A program made the position numbers and the translations under genes. Below the pieces are notes generated by a model that searched no databases, was not told where the DNA came from, and worked only from the letters and a program-made list of their open reading frames with translations. Positions 20,388 to 32,143 of a DNA stretch of 64,000 nt are shown here, piece by piece. Source of the DNA: Agelas oroides (lineage: Eukaryota > Porifera > Demospongiae > Agelasida > Agelasidae). How positions within the stretch are numbered: position 1 is the stretch's first letter; each line of letters starts with the position of its first letter. The DNA lies in the NCBI GenBank assembly GCA_949130485.1, contig OX422185.1, positions 4,207,115 through 4,271,114 of the forward strand, given 5' to 3'.

Positions 20388-21443
20388 TATATATCCATTC
20401 AGTGAAGTTAACTAGGTGTACCATATTATGCCTTGGTGGGCCATATACGGTAGGCATCATCCTCATGACTGTTGCATGCAGTTGGCACACAAGACCATGC
20501 ACACAACTTAATTGTAGCTATACCTTTTCTAATGCTATGAACTCTGTAAACACTCCAATCGGAATATCCTCAGCTGATACGACCGTCACGCCCCATGAAT
20601 ATAAAAGTAATCTGTCAACAACCGTATATTAGCATGCGATCTCAAGTTGCAGCACCACAATTACAACTCCTCATCATCACAGCTCTCGCCATCAAACTCT
20701 CTTTGGCTAAGCAGATATATAATCACGTGACACCATAGATAATAGAGCGGGAAACCCCGCTCTGTTATCTATGGTGACACTGGCAAGCACTTGCAGAAAT
20801 TCAAAAAGATCCAGAACTGCGGAAACAATGCGGAAAGGCTGCGGGAACGGTGCGGAAAGACTGCGGAAAGACCGCGGGAACAGTGCGGGGACTAAGCTTC
20901 AAGGCGGTAACACTGCGGAGATGCTGCGGAAATGGGAGGCTGTCTTTTCACCCAATCCCATGTGGTACCGCCCTAATTGGTCATGTGACTTCCGGTGCAA
21001 CTTGCACGGCCTGCAGTACCGCGAGGGGGTTCACTAAGTTCACCCAACTCCATGTGGTGACGTCATAAACTGTAATGTGCGCATTGCGCGCGCAGAGCGC
21101 TATGGAACTGGATCCAGACTAGACATGTAGCACATTAGTCTCGCAAGCCACACCTCTCTGCAAAGGGTAAATAGCTCCTAGATCCTCGAGTCGAGTTTGA
21201 GTTGCTGGCGGGCATGCAGCAACAAAACACCAGTTGAACAAGACATCAGGTAGTCTGTATAATTTGTATTCAAAGAGATTGTGCAACTTAATTTAGCAAG
21301 AAATTATGTAGCTAATACTGGACTCGTGTAAAAACCCCCAACAGGTTCAGTCAGTATTTTAATATTGAATAGTGTGATCATGTTCGTCCCTAGCTTGTGA
21401 GCTAACCTGTTACCTACTAAGACTAAGACTTTCCTACTAAGAC

Positions 21444-21669
21444 CAAGGGGTAGTCACATGCCGTGTGTTCAAGCGTTTGCGACTGGGATCAAGGTTTTTG
21501 ATTCGCATGCTTAATTACTTGATCGTTCCCTTCTGTGTTCTTGATCCATTGATTTAAGCAGTTCAGAGGTCACCTTGATCAGCCCCCAAAAAGGGCTTTG
21601 ATCACTTGATTCAATTTTGATCCCGGTCGCAAATGCTTCTACATGGGACATATAAGTGACTACCCCTTG
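21444..21669. mobile_element. Nested TIR element, 226 bp
   Basis: Ends CAAGGGGTAGTCAC and GTGACTACCCCTTG, with inverted similarity of about 50 bp (including gcgactgggatcaa and its reverse). Flanked by taagac on both sides. Confidence 0.7.
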
Positions 21670-21922
21670 TAAGACTAAGGTCCCAGTTAGACAGGATTCC
21701 TCATGTTTTTGTGGGTTACTATGGCAAAGTGTAGCCTCCTTCCCAGACTTCAGTGTATCCTCACTTGATTTATTGCAAGCCTATTAGTGGAGCCCGGAAA
21801 TGAGTTAGGCCATGTAGTCATGTACCCATCGTTGGTTGCTTGCTGTTTCCAGAGCAGAAACTGCAAGCAGCATATTAAAGTTGGATAGAAACCAGGATAA
21901 GTGTCTTACCATCAGGCTTATG

Positions 21923-22115
21923 TAGCCTCGTTCCCACCATTTTTACCTTCCATTTGCGTTCACAATAATACACGGGAGCGGAAGACCAGTGTTTTTACCT
22001 TCCATTTGTATTCACAATAATACACGGGAGCGGAAGACCAGCTGGTCTTCTGCTACCGTGTTTTATTGTGAATGCAAACGGAAGGTAAAAACAGGGGAGG
22101 CTGGGAATGAGGCTA
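21923..22115. mobile_element. TAGCCTCG element, 193 bp, perfect 9-bp target duplication
   Basis: Starts TAGCCTCGTTCCCACC and ends GGGAATGAGGCTA. Flanks are aggcttatg at 21914-21922 and 22116-22124, identical. The interior is nearly palindromic around ccagctgg near 22040 and holds an internal direct repeat. Confidence 0.88.
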
Positions 22116-23553
22116 AGGCTTATGCTAGTTTAAACGTCTGTGGAGCAATTTGACACACACTGTATACCCCAAACGAGAACATTGTCATGGAAACTGGGGG
22201 CAGAGAGGCAATAGGTGATAGGGAGGAGCAAGGTAAAATTAAAGAAGATGTAAATGTTCTTCAGCACTAAACTGTCGGCATTTTGAGATCAAGATTTTAA
22301 ATGCAATTATGACATTCTTTGTGTAGTAAGCAACCATTACATTTGACAAGACATGTCCCTCAGAACACGAGACATTTGTGAGTATGGCAATGAGACTACT
22401 TTGGGAGTACACTTCAACAGATTGCACTGTGCATGATTCAGTTTGCAAGAGCAGTTTTCTCTGAAAATAGTGTATGTACGCTAGAGTTCAGTATTCTTGT
22501 TAAAAATTATGTTGCACATCTTTGGACACAATACAGACTCTGTGATTTTTTCTGGTGTTTTGTTTTGCTGCATGCCTGCCAGCAACTGTTTTGCATGACT
22601 TGCTGAGGGACAAGTTTTTAGTATCTTAAATAATGCGGTCAAGTGAAACCGTACCCCAAGATGCTCACACAAAACTTTGTTCTTGTACTCAGATTGTAGT
22701 AAACATTTAGGTCATCACATGTAAACTAGAACTTACTATAAAAAATCTGCACATGATCACTAGTATAGACTGGTGAAGCTAGACCTGAGCGTAAAAGACT
22801 AGGCTAGTAAGTCACACAGCATGTTACTGAGCTAGCTGTTGCACTCACAAGCTACAAAAAAGGCATGAGAAAAGTACTGAAGCTCTTCAGGTCCAGAAAT
22901 TATGCTGAATTTAGTTCACAGAGTTACTGTAAGTATAAAACTACGACCCGTAAAACTATAGCAAGCTGTAAGTGAAAGTTTACCTCACAAGGGACTTTAT
23001 ACTGAGCTTCTTCGGGTCCAATTAACATGTCTGGATCCAGTTCCATCTTCTATCCGCGCGCGCAATGCGCAAGGAATAAACATTACAAATTGTGATGTCA
23101 CCACATGGAGTTGGGTGAACTTAGTGAACCCCGTACAGCGAGTCACTAGCGCCTTGTCAGTCCCGCGGTTGACCTAGGCTAGACTCTTGCAGCATGGCAC
23201 TAGCTAGATGACTTCTTTCAGCGTTAGTACATGACGTTAATATTATGTTCTTTATTATAAAAGTAGCCTGCCTGCATAAAGAATAAGGCTGATATTACTT
23301 GTTTTACTGGTTAAGTTGTACTGTAAGTTGTTCACCTGAAATTCAACCATGCAAGTTGATGCAAAACAGAACTGATTGTAAAATTTGACCGTGAATACTT
23401 ACAAAAAAATAACATCCTCATACCCAGGCCTTCTAATCATGCGTTAGTTTCTTGCAGTATGCCTGACAAGCACTGGAGTAAGAAGGACTGAGGCTAACAA
23501 AAATTGACTAGGTACAAAAATGACTACATACAACACGACAGCATGTAAGCATC

Positions 23554-23594
23554 TAGCCTCGTACCCAGGCCGCTCGAAACTGGGTACGAGGCTA
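23554..23594. mobile_element. Minimal TAGCCTCG element, 41 bp
   Basis: TAGCCTCGTACCCAGGCC, a few bases, then CTGGGTACGAGGCTA. Flanks gtaagcatc at 23545-23553 and 23595-23603 are identical, so this is an insertion rather than a chance palindrome. Confidence 0.9.
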
Positions 23595-23711
23595 GTAAGC
23601 ATCATATATTAGGTCTTCACGTGGAAGGATACAACAGGCAGATCTTGACTGAATTCAGCTTCTACAAGTCTCAATCTGCAAGGAGAAATAGAAAAGTTCC
23701 CTCTCAACTCC

Positions 23712-24250
23712 GTCTCATGCCCATGCAGACTATTTTTCGGCACGCAGAGGGAAAAAAAGTCTGGTCAAAGGCCTATTCCGTTTTTGGATCCAAGTGCCAC
23801 GATGGTGGCGCTCCAATCACATTGCTTCATGCGAATGACGTCACGTACTACAATAACTAATTTTAAGAAGGCTAGGTGGTTGAAGCGCTATCAGGAGACT
23901 AAAGCCAGGCAGAACCAGAGAACGGACTAGCGAAGGAATGACAGGACTTCTGTGAACAGCGGTGTGCGCTTCTGAGCTTGACAACTGGCAGTGTGAAGTT
24001 TCTGAGCTTCAAATGTCGATAAGATTGTCCTGGCTTTCTGACGTTCGGAAGCTCCGAGAAGGATGATCCCTGCAATGAGCTGTCTCTTTTGAGTTCTTTC
24101 ATAGTTTCAAGCTTTGTGTGACTTCACGTAATGCATTTTTAAAGACGTTGCATCACCAATTTTTAAAACGCAGGGAACAAAAACGGAATAGGCCGTTGAC
24201 CAGACTATTTTTCCCTCCCCATGTGGAAAAATAGCCTGGGAACGAGACTA
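23712..24250. mobile_element. TAGTCTCG-family TIR element, about 540 bp
   Basis: Right end reversed reads TAGTCTCGTTCCCAGGC, then tatttttcc and agtctggtca, then ggcctattccgtttttg. The left side carries the same words from about 23712. The plus strand also contains a short basic piece (KKARWLKRYQETKARQNQ, near 23865-23920) reminiscent of the tail of the 18.1-kb pseudogene; this could be chance. Confidence 0.65.
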
Positions 24251-25020
24251 AGCAACTCATGGACACTTGTGATAATAGGACACCATATACATACCAAATA
24301 AAAGTAGTAAAGTTATGTGCATAGGATTAAGTTATCCCAACTGGGTGGATGGATAATTACCCAAGGCCACTATTCGATGACTTTTCACTCAGAGCTTCAG
24401 ATTGTGCGGCTGATATTTGAGGGCAGTGTCTCATCAATAGTCGACAGTATGTGTGACGTTATGAGGAGGGGGAGAGGGGGGTCACAACGTCACAGTGATG
24501 TTACTTTGGGAAAAAATAGTTTGTAGATGCTCCCTTAGAAGGGCCTTATGCTAATCACGTTTATGCTTCTGTCTGGATTTTACTTTCACTGGCTCTTACA
24601 CTTTTAAAACCACTTGTGTGATGTGATGAGGACACACTTTAGCACAAAGGCACACCCAGTCACCCTCTACCAGTGCTATGAAATCCTCCCTTTCCTTCTT
24701 GTCACACTCACAATCTACCAGGAGGTTTGGAGAGCAGACAAAAGTGGCCAGATGTGGTAAGAAGTCTCTTGTATTTATCTTACTGCATCTGGCCACTTTC
24801 AGGAATCAATCCTTGTCCCCATCCCAGTATATCTACCCTCTCTCATTTATACGTAAAGTAAAACATCGCTAAATCAATCAGCTACCTTACCTGTCGAGGA
24901 GAACACGCTGCTCCTGCCGTTCGCAAGCGCAGTGTCCAACATATTATATTTGCCTTCATCAATGACCTTTCGTCCTGGAGGCCTATCACGTGATCCGCAT
25001 GGGCTTGGGTGAAAAGACAG
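24251..25020. other. No gene seen
   Basis: Mixed sequence with short open frames only. A short inverted similarity (gtggccagatg / catctggccac) lies at about 24745-24800. Confidence 0.4.
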
Positions 25021-25847
25021 CCTCCCCTGCGGAAATAGTGCGGAAAGACTGCGGAAACATTGCGGACATAATGCGGAACACGGGCGGTCCCGCTGCGGAC
25101 GCGACGTCGGAGTGCACTACTGGGCCACCATAGAAATGAGTGAACACCGGGAAGGGTAATACTAGCCTCGTACCCAGGCCGCGTGGGAGGTGAAATACGG
25201 CCTGGTATCGACCGCTTACGCAGAATCTCGTTATGTACAGACTTGCTCATGAGAAAAAAATTACGGGTTTACCCCAAATTTAGATTTTAACCCTCTCCCT
25301 AGCAGATTTAACTTAACCGAATTTCTGCCTACAAGCATGCATTCAGGAAGTATGCAGCACATTGAGGGAGAAGAGAATAAGTAAGCAGGGTATCAGTATA
25401 GCAATAAAACTAGTCAGTATTGAATATCAGAAAAAGGATGCATTTCTGGCAGCTGTGTAGCTAGGGGGGAACAGACTGACATTTCAGAGCAGCCTCCAGC
25501 AGCACAGCCTGAAAAAGCTTGAATTATATTCTATCCATGAGTCTTGACTGGCCAACACTCTTGTGTTTGGTGCACAATTAGTAAACCTGCTGTGCAATGC
25601 TGTGGTGTGCATTTGTGCACTACGTTGCTGTACACTGCAATCTAACTGCACCAAGGGTCAAACATTGTTGAAGTTGTCAACGCTGTGTGATGAATTCGTC
25701 AACGCTGTGTGATGAAATCAGGCTTAAAAATGAAGCTATTTTATGTCTGTTCAATGTGGTAATGTTCCTATGCTAGAGGCAAAAATTTATTCTCAGACTG
25801 ATATATTTTCGGAACTCAGACTTCAAAGGTCTGAGCAGGGTAGCAAC

Positions 25848-25887
25848 TTAGCCTCGTTCCCAGGTGCGGAGGATGGGAATGAGGCTA
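25848..25887. mobile_element. Minimal TAGCCTCG element, 40 bp, inside the 2.5-kb element
   Basis: TTAGCCTCGTTCCCAGG joined to GGGAATGAGGCTA, flanked by ggtagcaac at 25839-25847 and 25888-25896, identical. Third nesting level at this site. Confidence 0.88.
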
Positions 25888-26589
25888 GGTAGCAACTGTG
25901 CCAGATCATCAGAGCAACAAGACATGCTGGCGCTGGGATAGTTTTCGACACCCGAAGCTACTGTAGTACACAGGGATAGAAAATCACGCCCGAAAATACA
26001 TTGTAAAACAACGCGTAACTTCCTTGCCACCTCCTCCGAACAGTAAAGACTAAAATACTTGCCCTTCCACTGGCCTTGCCTATGAACCCATACCATGCTG
26101 CAGCAGTTGCCAAATTTGGCTAGTGATGTGATATAATATATGATTATCAGACTTGTCTGCTAGTAGAACCCTTTTTCCGAGGATAGATGCTTGAACAGAT
26201 GTAGTACATGTATTTCTTTTGCTAAATCCATGGTAGAAGACTGTTTGGAGTTGAATTTCAAGTATATACTATCAAACATTAGCCCACCTATCCTACAGTT
26301 CTGTAATCCAGAAATTATGAAATTGTGCATGCTTTAGAGCTTCAAATTGAACCCTCACTATGCATGCACGTATTAAAATTATGCATACCTTCTGCAATGT
26401 CTTAATATACTTAAAATCCTTACCTAGTTCGATTGCACCGTTAATGCTGTGTTCTTATGTTTACATATCAAGCAAAATTCTCATTTCTATACTGTCGCAC
26501 TTGCATGTATACGAAACCAGTCTCACACTGCAAGCTCAGGGTGTGAGGAGAGCCTGGGTAGGAGACTATGATACACTTCCCCACCATTG

Positions 26590-26670
26590 CAAAATATAAA
26601 CAACAAGCTGTGCATATGAATATAATTATGTGGTAAACTTCTTCACAGGCTAAATAACCACATAATTATA
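26590..26670. repeat. Short inverted repeat
   Basis: The string atgaatataattatgtggt at 26616-26634 is repeated in reverse complement at about 26658-26676, giving a hairpin with a spacer of about 24 bp. Confidence 0.55.
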
Positions 26671-28344
26671 TTCATATCACAGCCTTTTGGCTTGTATTTT
26701 GCAAGGTCAACGCAAACAGCAGTAAATACAGACATCCTTCTCAGAGACTACATATACAAGTTCTCCCCTAGCACCCCTTTCAGAGCACCAGAGGACTCAG
26801 GACACACTGCGCACAGATGAACCTTCCCCTAGCATCCCTCTCTTTGAGCACTGGAAAAGACAGCATAATCAAAGAGAGGCTGGGTATATACATTTTACTT
26901 TAAGTGTTAGGCATCCCATCCGTAATCCTGTGCTATCATCTCCAAGCTGGATAAAGCTTGCATTTGACTGATATTCACTTTTTCGATAAATGCATGATTG
27001 TATTTTTCAGTAACCACTTTGCCTTACCTGCCCAGAGCTTGTAGTGTGTGGCTACACTGACAGATAAACTATCCCCTCAAACTATATATCTTCCTGGCAC
27101 TTATGAGGCAGTGTTCAACTTGCTCCTTTGGATTCTTTGTTCTATCATCGAACATGGCAGCTATATAGCATGCATGCACAGCATTGACTTAGTGTGAACA
27201 AGTAGATCAACCTGAGAGCCCTGATCCCACATGCAAAATGTCTGCATATGCAATACGCTGCCATGTAGAGTCAACTCTTATTTTGTCCACTCTATCGTGT
27301 TCATAAACAATAGTCTCGGAAAAACACACACCACAGCATTGCACAGCAGGTTTACTAATTGTGCACCAAACACAAGAGTGTTGACCAGTCAAGGCTCATG
27401 GAAAATATGAGTCAAGCTTTTTTCTGTGCTGCTGGAGGCTGCTCTGAAATGTCAGTCTGTTTCCCCCTAGCTACAAAGCTGCCAGAAATGCATCCCTTTT
27501 CTGATATTCAATACTGACTAGGTAGTTTAATACTATACTGATACCATGCTTACTTGTTCTCTTCTCCCTCGATGTGCTGCATACTCTTGCTTAGCGCTTG
27601 TAGGCAGAAATTCGGTGAAGTTAAATCTGGTAGGGAGAGGGTTAAAATCTAAATTTGGGGTAAACCCATAATTTTTTTCTCATGAGCAAGTCTGTACATA
27701 ACGAGATTCCTTACGCAGGTGCGATCATTCCCAGGAAACCTGGGAATTCGCTTACGCTTGGAAATTGTCAGTAAAATCAATACGTATATGTCCAATATAT
27801 TTTCGTGTCATTGAAAGATACAGCTGTTTGCCAGTTGAATTACCTTCAACTCCATGAATGTAGAGGATAATCGCCGTGTATACGAAGGCAAAGATGCTTT
27901 GTTGCGGCTACCAACTAGTTTCAGTGAGTCAGTACGCTACGAGGTGCTGTTATTTGCATGCTTGTAAACAAAGCGAGTTGGGTATAGGGCAGGGTAGTCT
28001 CACCATTGGGGTCATTTCTGATTGCGAAATTTAATGGCGTGAGTGTGCATTGTTTTGTTGTAGCTCTTTTTTCAGCTTTGTACGTATAAAATATCTTGTC
28101 CGTATATTATTGCACGTGGACAATCTGCATATTATTGCACGTGGAAAATCTACGTAAACGTTACAATTTTACGGAAATATAGCGGAAATGGCCGCACACG
28201 CTCAAGCTGTCGATACCAGGCCGTGTTTCTCCTCCCACGTGGCCTGGGCATGAGGCTAGGGTAATACTGAATGTCTCATTAGCATACACTCATAAACACA
28301 CAGATAGTACATCCATTTACTATTCACTCTAACATATTAAAATG

Positions 28345-28508
28345 TACAGAGGAAGTCACTTATCCGAACTTCAGTTATCTGAATCTTCACTTAATATCTG
28401 AACCCCCAATATAATTGTGATATCTTGCTGAACATTAAATAGAAAGTATAAATTCATTCAGTTATCCAAACAACCTCTGGTTTCATGAATAAGTGACTTC
28501 CTACTGTA
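28345..28508. mobile_element. TA-flanked miniature TIR element, 164 bp
   Basis: Ends CAGAGGAAGTCACTTAT and, reversed, CAGTAGGAAGTCACTTAT, flanked by TA on both sides. Fits a Tc1/mariner or pogo-derived miniature element. Confidence 0.75.
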
Positions 28509-28754
28509 TGCACATTGTATGTATAGCAAACAAGTGTTGGGAACAAGAACAATGATGTACGTCACCATGTACTCTTGCACTACACAGATGCATTTGCACG
28601 CTGATTCTGGAACAGATGTATCTTCACCTAGCTGGCAGTGGCAACATCGACTTGTGTGTGCTCTTACTCATCGTAAGTTTGCCCACAATAAGCTGGAGCT
28701 GGTTATGAGTGTGGATGAGAGTTGTTTCTGTGAGTGAGTGATGTACATGTGGGT

Positions 28755-29262
28755 GTTGTGTTTGACGACGTGAGACTGAACTTTCTGGTCTGGTGTCGCT
28801 GGCGACATGGGGCTGTGAGCTTTCTGGTCTGGTGTTGTGTTTGATGACATGAGACTGAGCTTTCTGGTGTGGTGTCGCTGGCTGTGAGCTTTCTGGTGTG
28901 GTGTGTGTGTGACGATGTGAGACTGAGCTTTCTGGTGTGGTGTCGCTGGTGACACAGGACTGTGAGCTTTCTGGTGTTGTGTTGGACGATGTGAGACTGA
29001 GCTTTCTGGTGTGGTGTTGCTGGGGACATGAGACTGAGCTTTCTGGTCTGGTGTGTGTGACGACATGGGACTGAGCTTTCTGGTGTGGTGTGTGTGACGA
29101 CGTGAGACTGTGAGCTTTCTAGTGTGGTGTGTGTGACGACGTGAGACTGTGAGCTTTCTAGTCTGGTTTGGCTGGCAACATGAGACTGAGCTTTCTGGTG
29201 TGGTTTGGCTGGCTACGCGGGACTGTGAGCTTTCTGGTCTGGTGTGGCTGGTGACAGAGTTA
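28755..29262. repeat. Minisatellite, about 36-41 bp unit
   Basis: Repeats of gagctttctggtgtggtgt joined to ggcgacatgagactg-type segments. Read on the minus strand it gives open frames of repeated QKAQSH / QKAHSP words. I treat that as a by-product of unit lengths divisible by three, not a gene. Confidence 0.85.
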
Positions 29263-29493
29263 AACTGATCACACCCATTCTAGACATACATGTTGTGTAC
29301 ACTGCTGGTGTTCTATATACATTGCAGTATATACGTAACTGCCTAGTGCAAAACCAATGATGCATCAACAACTCGTTCACGCTCGCTCCACAATGCACCA
29401 CATTCACCTAGTAATTATGTTCGTGTAAATGTGTACACTGCTGGTGTTCTTTTTAGGATGCAGTTTGTTAAACCTAGCACTAATTAACAGCAA

Positions 29494-29678
29494 TATTCAT
29501 AGCCCAATGAATACCTATGCTCCCCTGACGTCACACAAACCCACAAGTGTTAGGAACAAGGCAGGGTATATATAGGACAGCTGCAGCTTCCCTACCGAAT
29601 GCTTGCGAAGTTTTACCTGTGCCTGCAGCTCCAAAGAGTATACAAATTTTTGTAAAAACCTGGTTGTTTACTGGGTTT
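29494..29678 (+). ncRNA. snRNA-like unit, copy 2
   Basis: TATTCATAGCCCAATGAATA (29494), TGACGTCA (29526-29533), AACCCACAAGTGTTAGGAAC, TATATATA (29567-29574), Sm-like AATTTTTGT (29645-29653), stem AAACCTGG / CTGGGTTT (29656-29663 with 29671-29678). The stem differs from copy 1 at its second pair (A-T instead of G-C), a compensatory change. The middle holds its own pairing, AGCTGCAG with CTGCAGCT. Confidence 0.42.
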
Positions 29679-29883
29679 ATGTGTTGAAGGTTCCAAGTAC
29701 AGTAAAATTAGTATTTTACAAGGTTACCTGTGTAACATTTCCCACAAAGAGCTTCCATATTTTTACAACCAGTCGGCTATAGTTGAGCTTTGTTTCAGTT
29801 CACAGTCAAGTGACAGTAGGCGGCTGCTCGGTGGAGTACGAGTACAAACTGCTACGTCAGTTTACTACGACGGTGGGAGGAAC

Positions 29884-29921
29884 TAGGTGCTATTTGTGGC
29901 TTAAACAAAGCCAGAGCACCT
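29884..29921. other. Strong hairpin
   Basis: Arms AGGTGCT and AGCACCT enclose TGGCTT and AAGCCA around a short loop, giving about 13 paired bases. It lies between snRNA-like copies 2 and 3. Its role is unknown. Confidence 0.5.
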
Positions 29922-30203
29922 CACTGCAGGGCCACACAAAGTACATCTCAGATTGAAACAGAGTGCATGGTAGTGACTGAAATACTGCTGGACACTCGCA
30001 AAATGAGTACCCAGTAACTTAGCAAACAAATTGTGACAAGGTTGAACATTTATTAGGGAAAACTCTCTGTGTGGCCCTGCAGCTGTGTCATATGCATAAT
30101 TATTATATTATGAAACTCTGGTTTATGGCATTCTCTGCCCAACAATGCAAGCTAACTGGTGTAGCAGTTTGTACTGTAATGGATAAGTACTGTGACTATA
30201 GCG

Positions 30204-30308
30204 TGCCAGCGTACTTGAAGACAGCTGCAGACCAGCAGTGTGGAACTCTTTCCAGAGGGTGGAACACTGATGAATAACTTTTGAAAGACCTGGCTGTTTG
30301 TTGGGTCT
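30204..30308 (+). ncRNA. snRNA-like unit, copy 3 (decayed promoter)
   Basis: gccagcgtacttgaagacag matches gccagggtatataaggacag of the other copies but has lost its TATA box. A weak Sm-like AACTTTTGA (30276-30284) is followed by stem AGACCTGG / TTGGGTCT (30286-30293 with 30301-30308), fully paired if G-U is allowed. Upstream, CAGTGT / ACACTG can pair. Confidence 0.3.
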
Positions 30309-30528
30309 GTGTCTACTAACCATACACCAATGTTAGATCACAGCACACACATTATGTAGCTAGCAGCAGAGTCTCTCTCACTCTATATACTGTCTGTGAG
30401 TGCACTCACCCAGCTGGGTGGCTCCCTATGGGAGATGCTTTATCATCCCAGATATTCAGTACCTGCCAGCATTTCCCTTTCATCCAAGTTATTTATGTAA
30501 TGCTCGTAACATCAAATGTTTGTATTAC

Positions 30529-30551
30529 CCCCCCCCCCCCCCCCCCCCCCC
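30529..30551. repeat. Poly-C run
   Basis: About 23 consecutive C bases, followed by a short (ca)n tract. Confidence 0.85.
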
Positions 30552-30755
30552 TCCCTACACACACACACATGCATAGCGGAGTTAAGGATTCACTTTTGTC
30601 CATCAGTCTGCTGCAGAATCTTTGTCATTGCTATCAGTGAGCACCCAACTTATACTAGACAGCTTCATCATCATGAGGTGAGCCTGAGCGTTTTGTGTGC
30701 AGGTTCTAAGTGAGTTTATGGAGAGAATAATGAAGCACCCAGAGTAGACTGACAG

Positions 30756-30938
30756 TATTCATAGAGCTATGAATATTTGCTGCAAACGTCACAAAACCCA
30801 CAAAACCCACAAGTGTTAGGAACAAGCCAGGGTATTTAAAGACAGCTGCTGGTTATTCCACTACTGCTATCCGTAATGCTTTTTTGGTCTGTGGAATTAA
30901 CGACAAATTTTTGTAAGGCCTGGTCACCGGCTGGGTCT
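30756..30938 (+). ncRNA. snRNA-like unit, copy 4
   Basis: TATTCATAGAGCTATGAATA (30756), aacgtcac, AACCCACAAGTGTTAGGAAC, TATTTAAA (30833-30840), Sm-like AATTTTTGT (30906-30914), stem AGGCCTGG / CTGGGTCT (30916-30923 with 30931-30938), fully paired with G-U. The middle can pair TTATTCCAC with GTGGAATTAA. The upstream block aaacccac is repeated. Confidence 0.42.
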
Positions 30939-31034
30939 ATATTTCCTTTTTCTAGTGTCCACATCAAAGTCAAATTACAGCAGTTTCCCTATCACATGTA
31001 GCTAGCAGTTGTCATACTGTACCGTAACCCAAGG

Positions 31035-31138
31035 TATTTTAGGACGACTGCTGGTCATCTCTTTTGTGATTTTCATCCTTATTCTGTACCTTGGTCTCCA
31101 AGAAAAATTTTTTGAGGACCTGGACACTTGCTGGGTCT
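31035..31138 (+). ncRNA. snRNA-like unit, copy 5 (shortened promoter)
   Basis: TATTTTAGGACGACTGCTGG (31035) corresponds to the TATA region of copy 4. Sm-like AATTTTTTG (31106-31114) and stem GGACCTGG / CTGGGTCT (31116-31123 with 31131-31138) follow. It lies only about 200 bp after copy 4 and lacks the far upstream block. Confidence 0.35.
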
Positions 31139-32143
31139 ATTTCCACATCAATGATACACCACAGCACACATGTAGTTTGTTACACATCTACTGTCAGTGT
31201 AACGTTGTTCCCAGGCTCTTCACCACAACTTTATGTGACAAGACTGTTAGGAGCATGGGATAGAGAGTTACCAACCCGAATGTGTGACAATCAAAGTGTA
31301 AATCTATCTAAATTTTATCTTAGCACGTGTACATTCCTTGTGGCAAGGTCATTCAGGCAAAGTCATGTGCAAATTTTTGTCGTTGGTTTGAGAAAAGGAC
31401 TTTGCGTGAAAGCTAAAATTAAGGGCATGAGTACAAACCTTTCGGTGGGGAACATTGGTCATCTGATTCTAAAATTACATTGCCACAATCCCTTGCCGTA
31501 TTGCTATATAATGTAACCAACGTACACAGAGCTAGCTAGTGGAATTATGTAACATGCATTGTTAGATTGTACAGATCTAAAAGCAAATCGCTGTAACCAG
31601 CGTAAGGTGGAAGAAATCCAGCTCTTTTCAACAAACAAGTCTTTGTGGGACTACAAGTCAGTAACGATAGTTTCCCAATGTTTTATATCAGGGATATAAT
31701 TTGTACTGGGCTCACTGTGTTGCAACGTGGCATTGACAACATTCAGTGGGTCTAGTATGGGGGGAGCAGCAGCTTTCGGTAGTAGATTTGAACAGTGACA
31801 AACCACTCTGAATGGCATATCAAGCAAAGAGTTGGCCAAATTCCATCTAGATCAAATTTACTGCTACTTGTGTGGCTTTATTCAAGTTTTGTGAGACCTC
31901 CTGGGTCAAAGAACAGCTCGTAGAAGCGATTTTGACAGCCTCACTTGTCTATTCTAAAATGACGACACAAATGCATTGCGTTTCCATTCCATATTATTCC
32001 ACTCTACTATCTATGGGCTCAAATACACTAGATAGATACGTTACTGAGCATGTATGAAACACGTGATCCCAACACTAACAGAAGTTTATGGCAAGCCGTT
32101 TGTTTCAAAATTGTCGATCCAAAAATTGTGATGTGTGCGTCTC

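Larger units (their letters stand above)
21025..23132. mobile_element. 2.1-kb TIR element with 9-bp target duplication
   Basis: Arms of about 100 bp (21025-21121 and 23029-23132) begin GGGGTTCACTAAGTTCACCC and end gatccagac. The flanks are gtaccgcga (21016-21024) and gtacagcga (23133-23141), an 8-of-9 match. A 9-bp duplication is typical of Mutator-like elements. No transposase frame is visible. Two smaller elements are nested inside. Confidence 0.8.
25223..27709. mobile_element. Nested 2.5-kb element, ~390-bp inverted arms, 8-bp target duplication
   Basis: The left arm from 25223 (GAATCTCGTTATGTACAGAC) is repeated in reverse ending at 27709, with similarity continuing to about 25612 and 27322. 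The target cttacgca is present at 25215-25222 and 27710-27717. An 8-bp duplication fits a hAT-type mover; the terminal bases are not the usual CAG, so the class is uncertain. No transposase recognised inside. Confidence 0.85.
25163..28258. mobile_element. Outer TAGCCTCG element, 3.1 kb, 9-bp target duplication
   Basis: Terminal repeats of about 50 bp: TAGCCTCGTACCCAGGCC to ggcctggtatcgac on the left, and the reverse (gtcgataccaggcc to GGCCTGGGCATGAGGCTA) on the right. Flanks gggtaatac at 25154-25162 and 28259-28267 are identical. Most of its length is a later insertion (25223-27709). No transposase seen. Confidence 0.85.

Noticed and set aside
28668-29066. Minus-strand open frames with QKAQSH repeats (132 and 108 codons)
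   Set aside because: Two overlapping frames are open at once over a minisatellite, which argues against coding.
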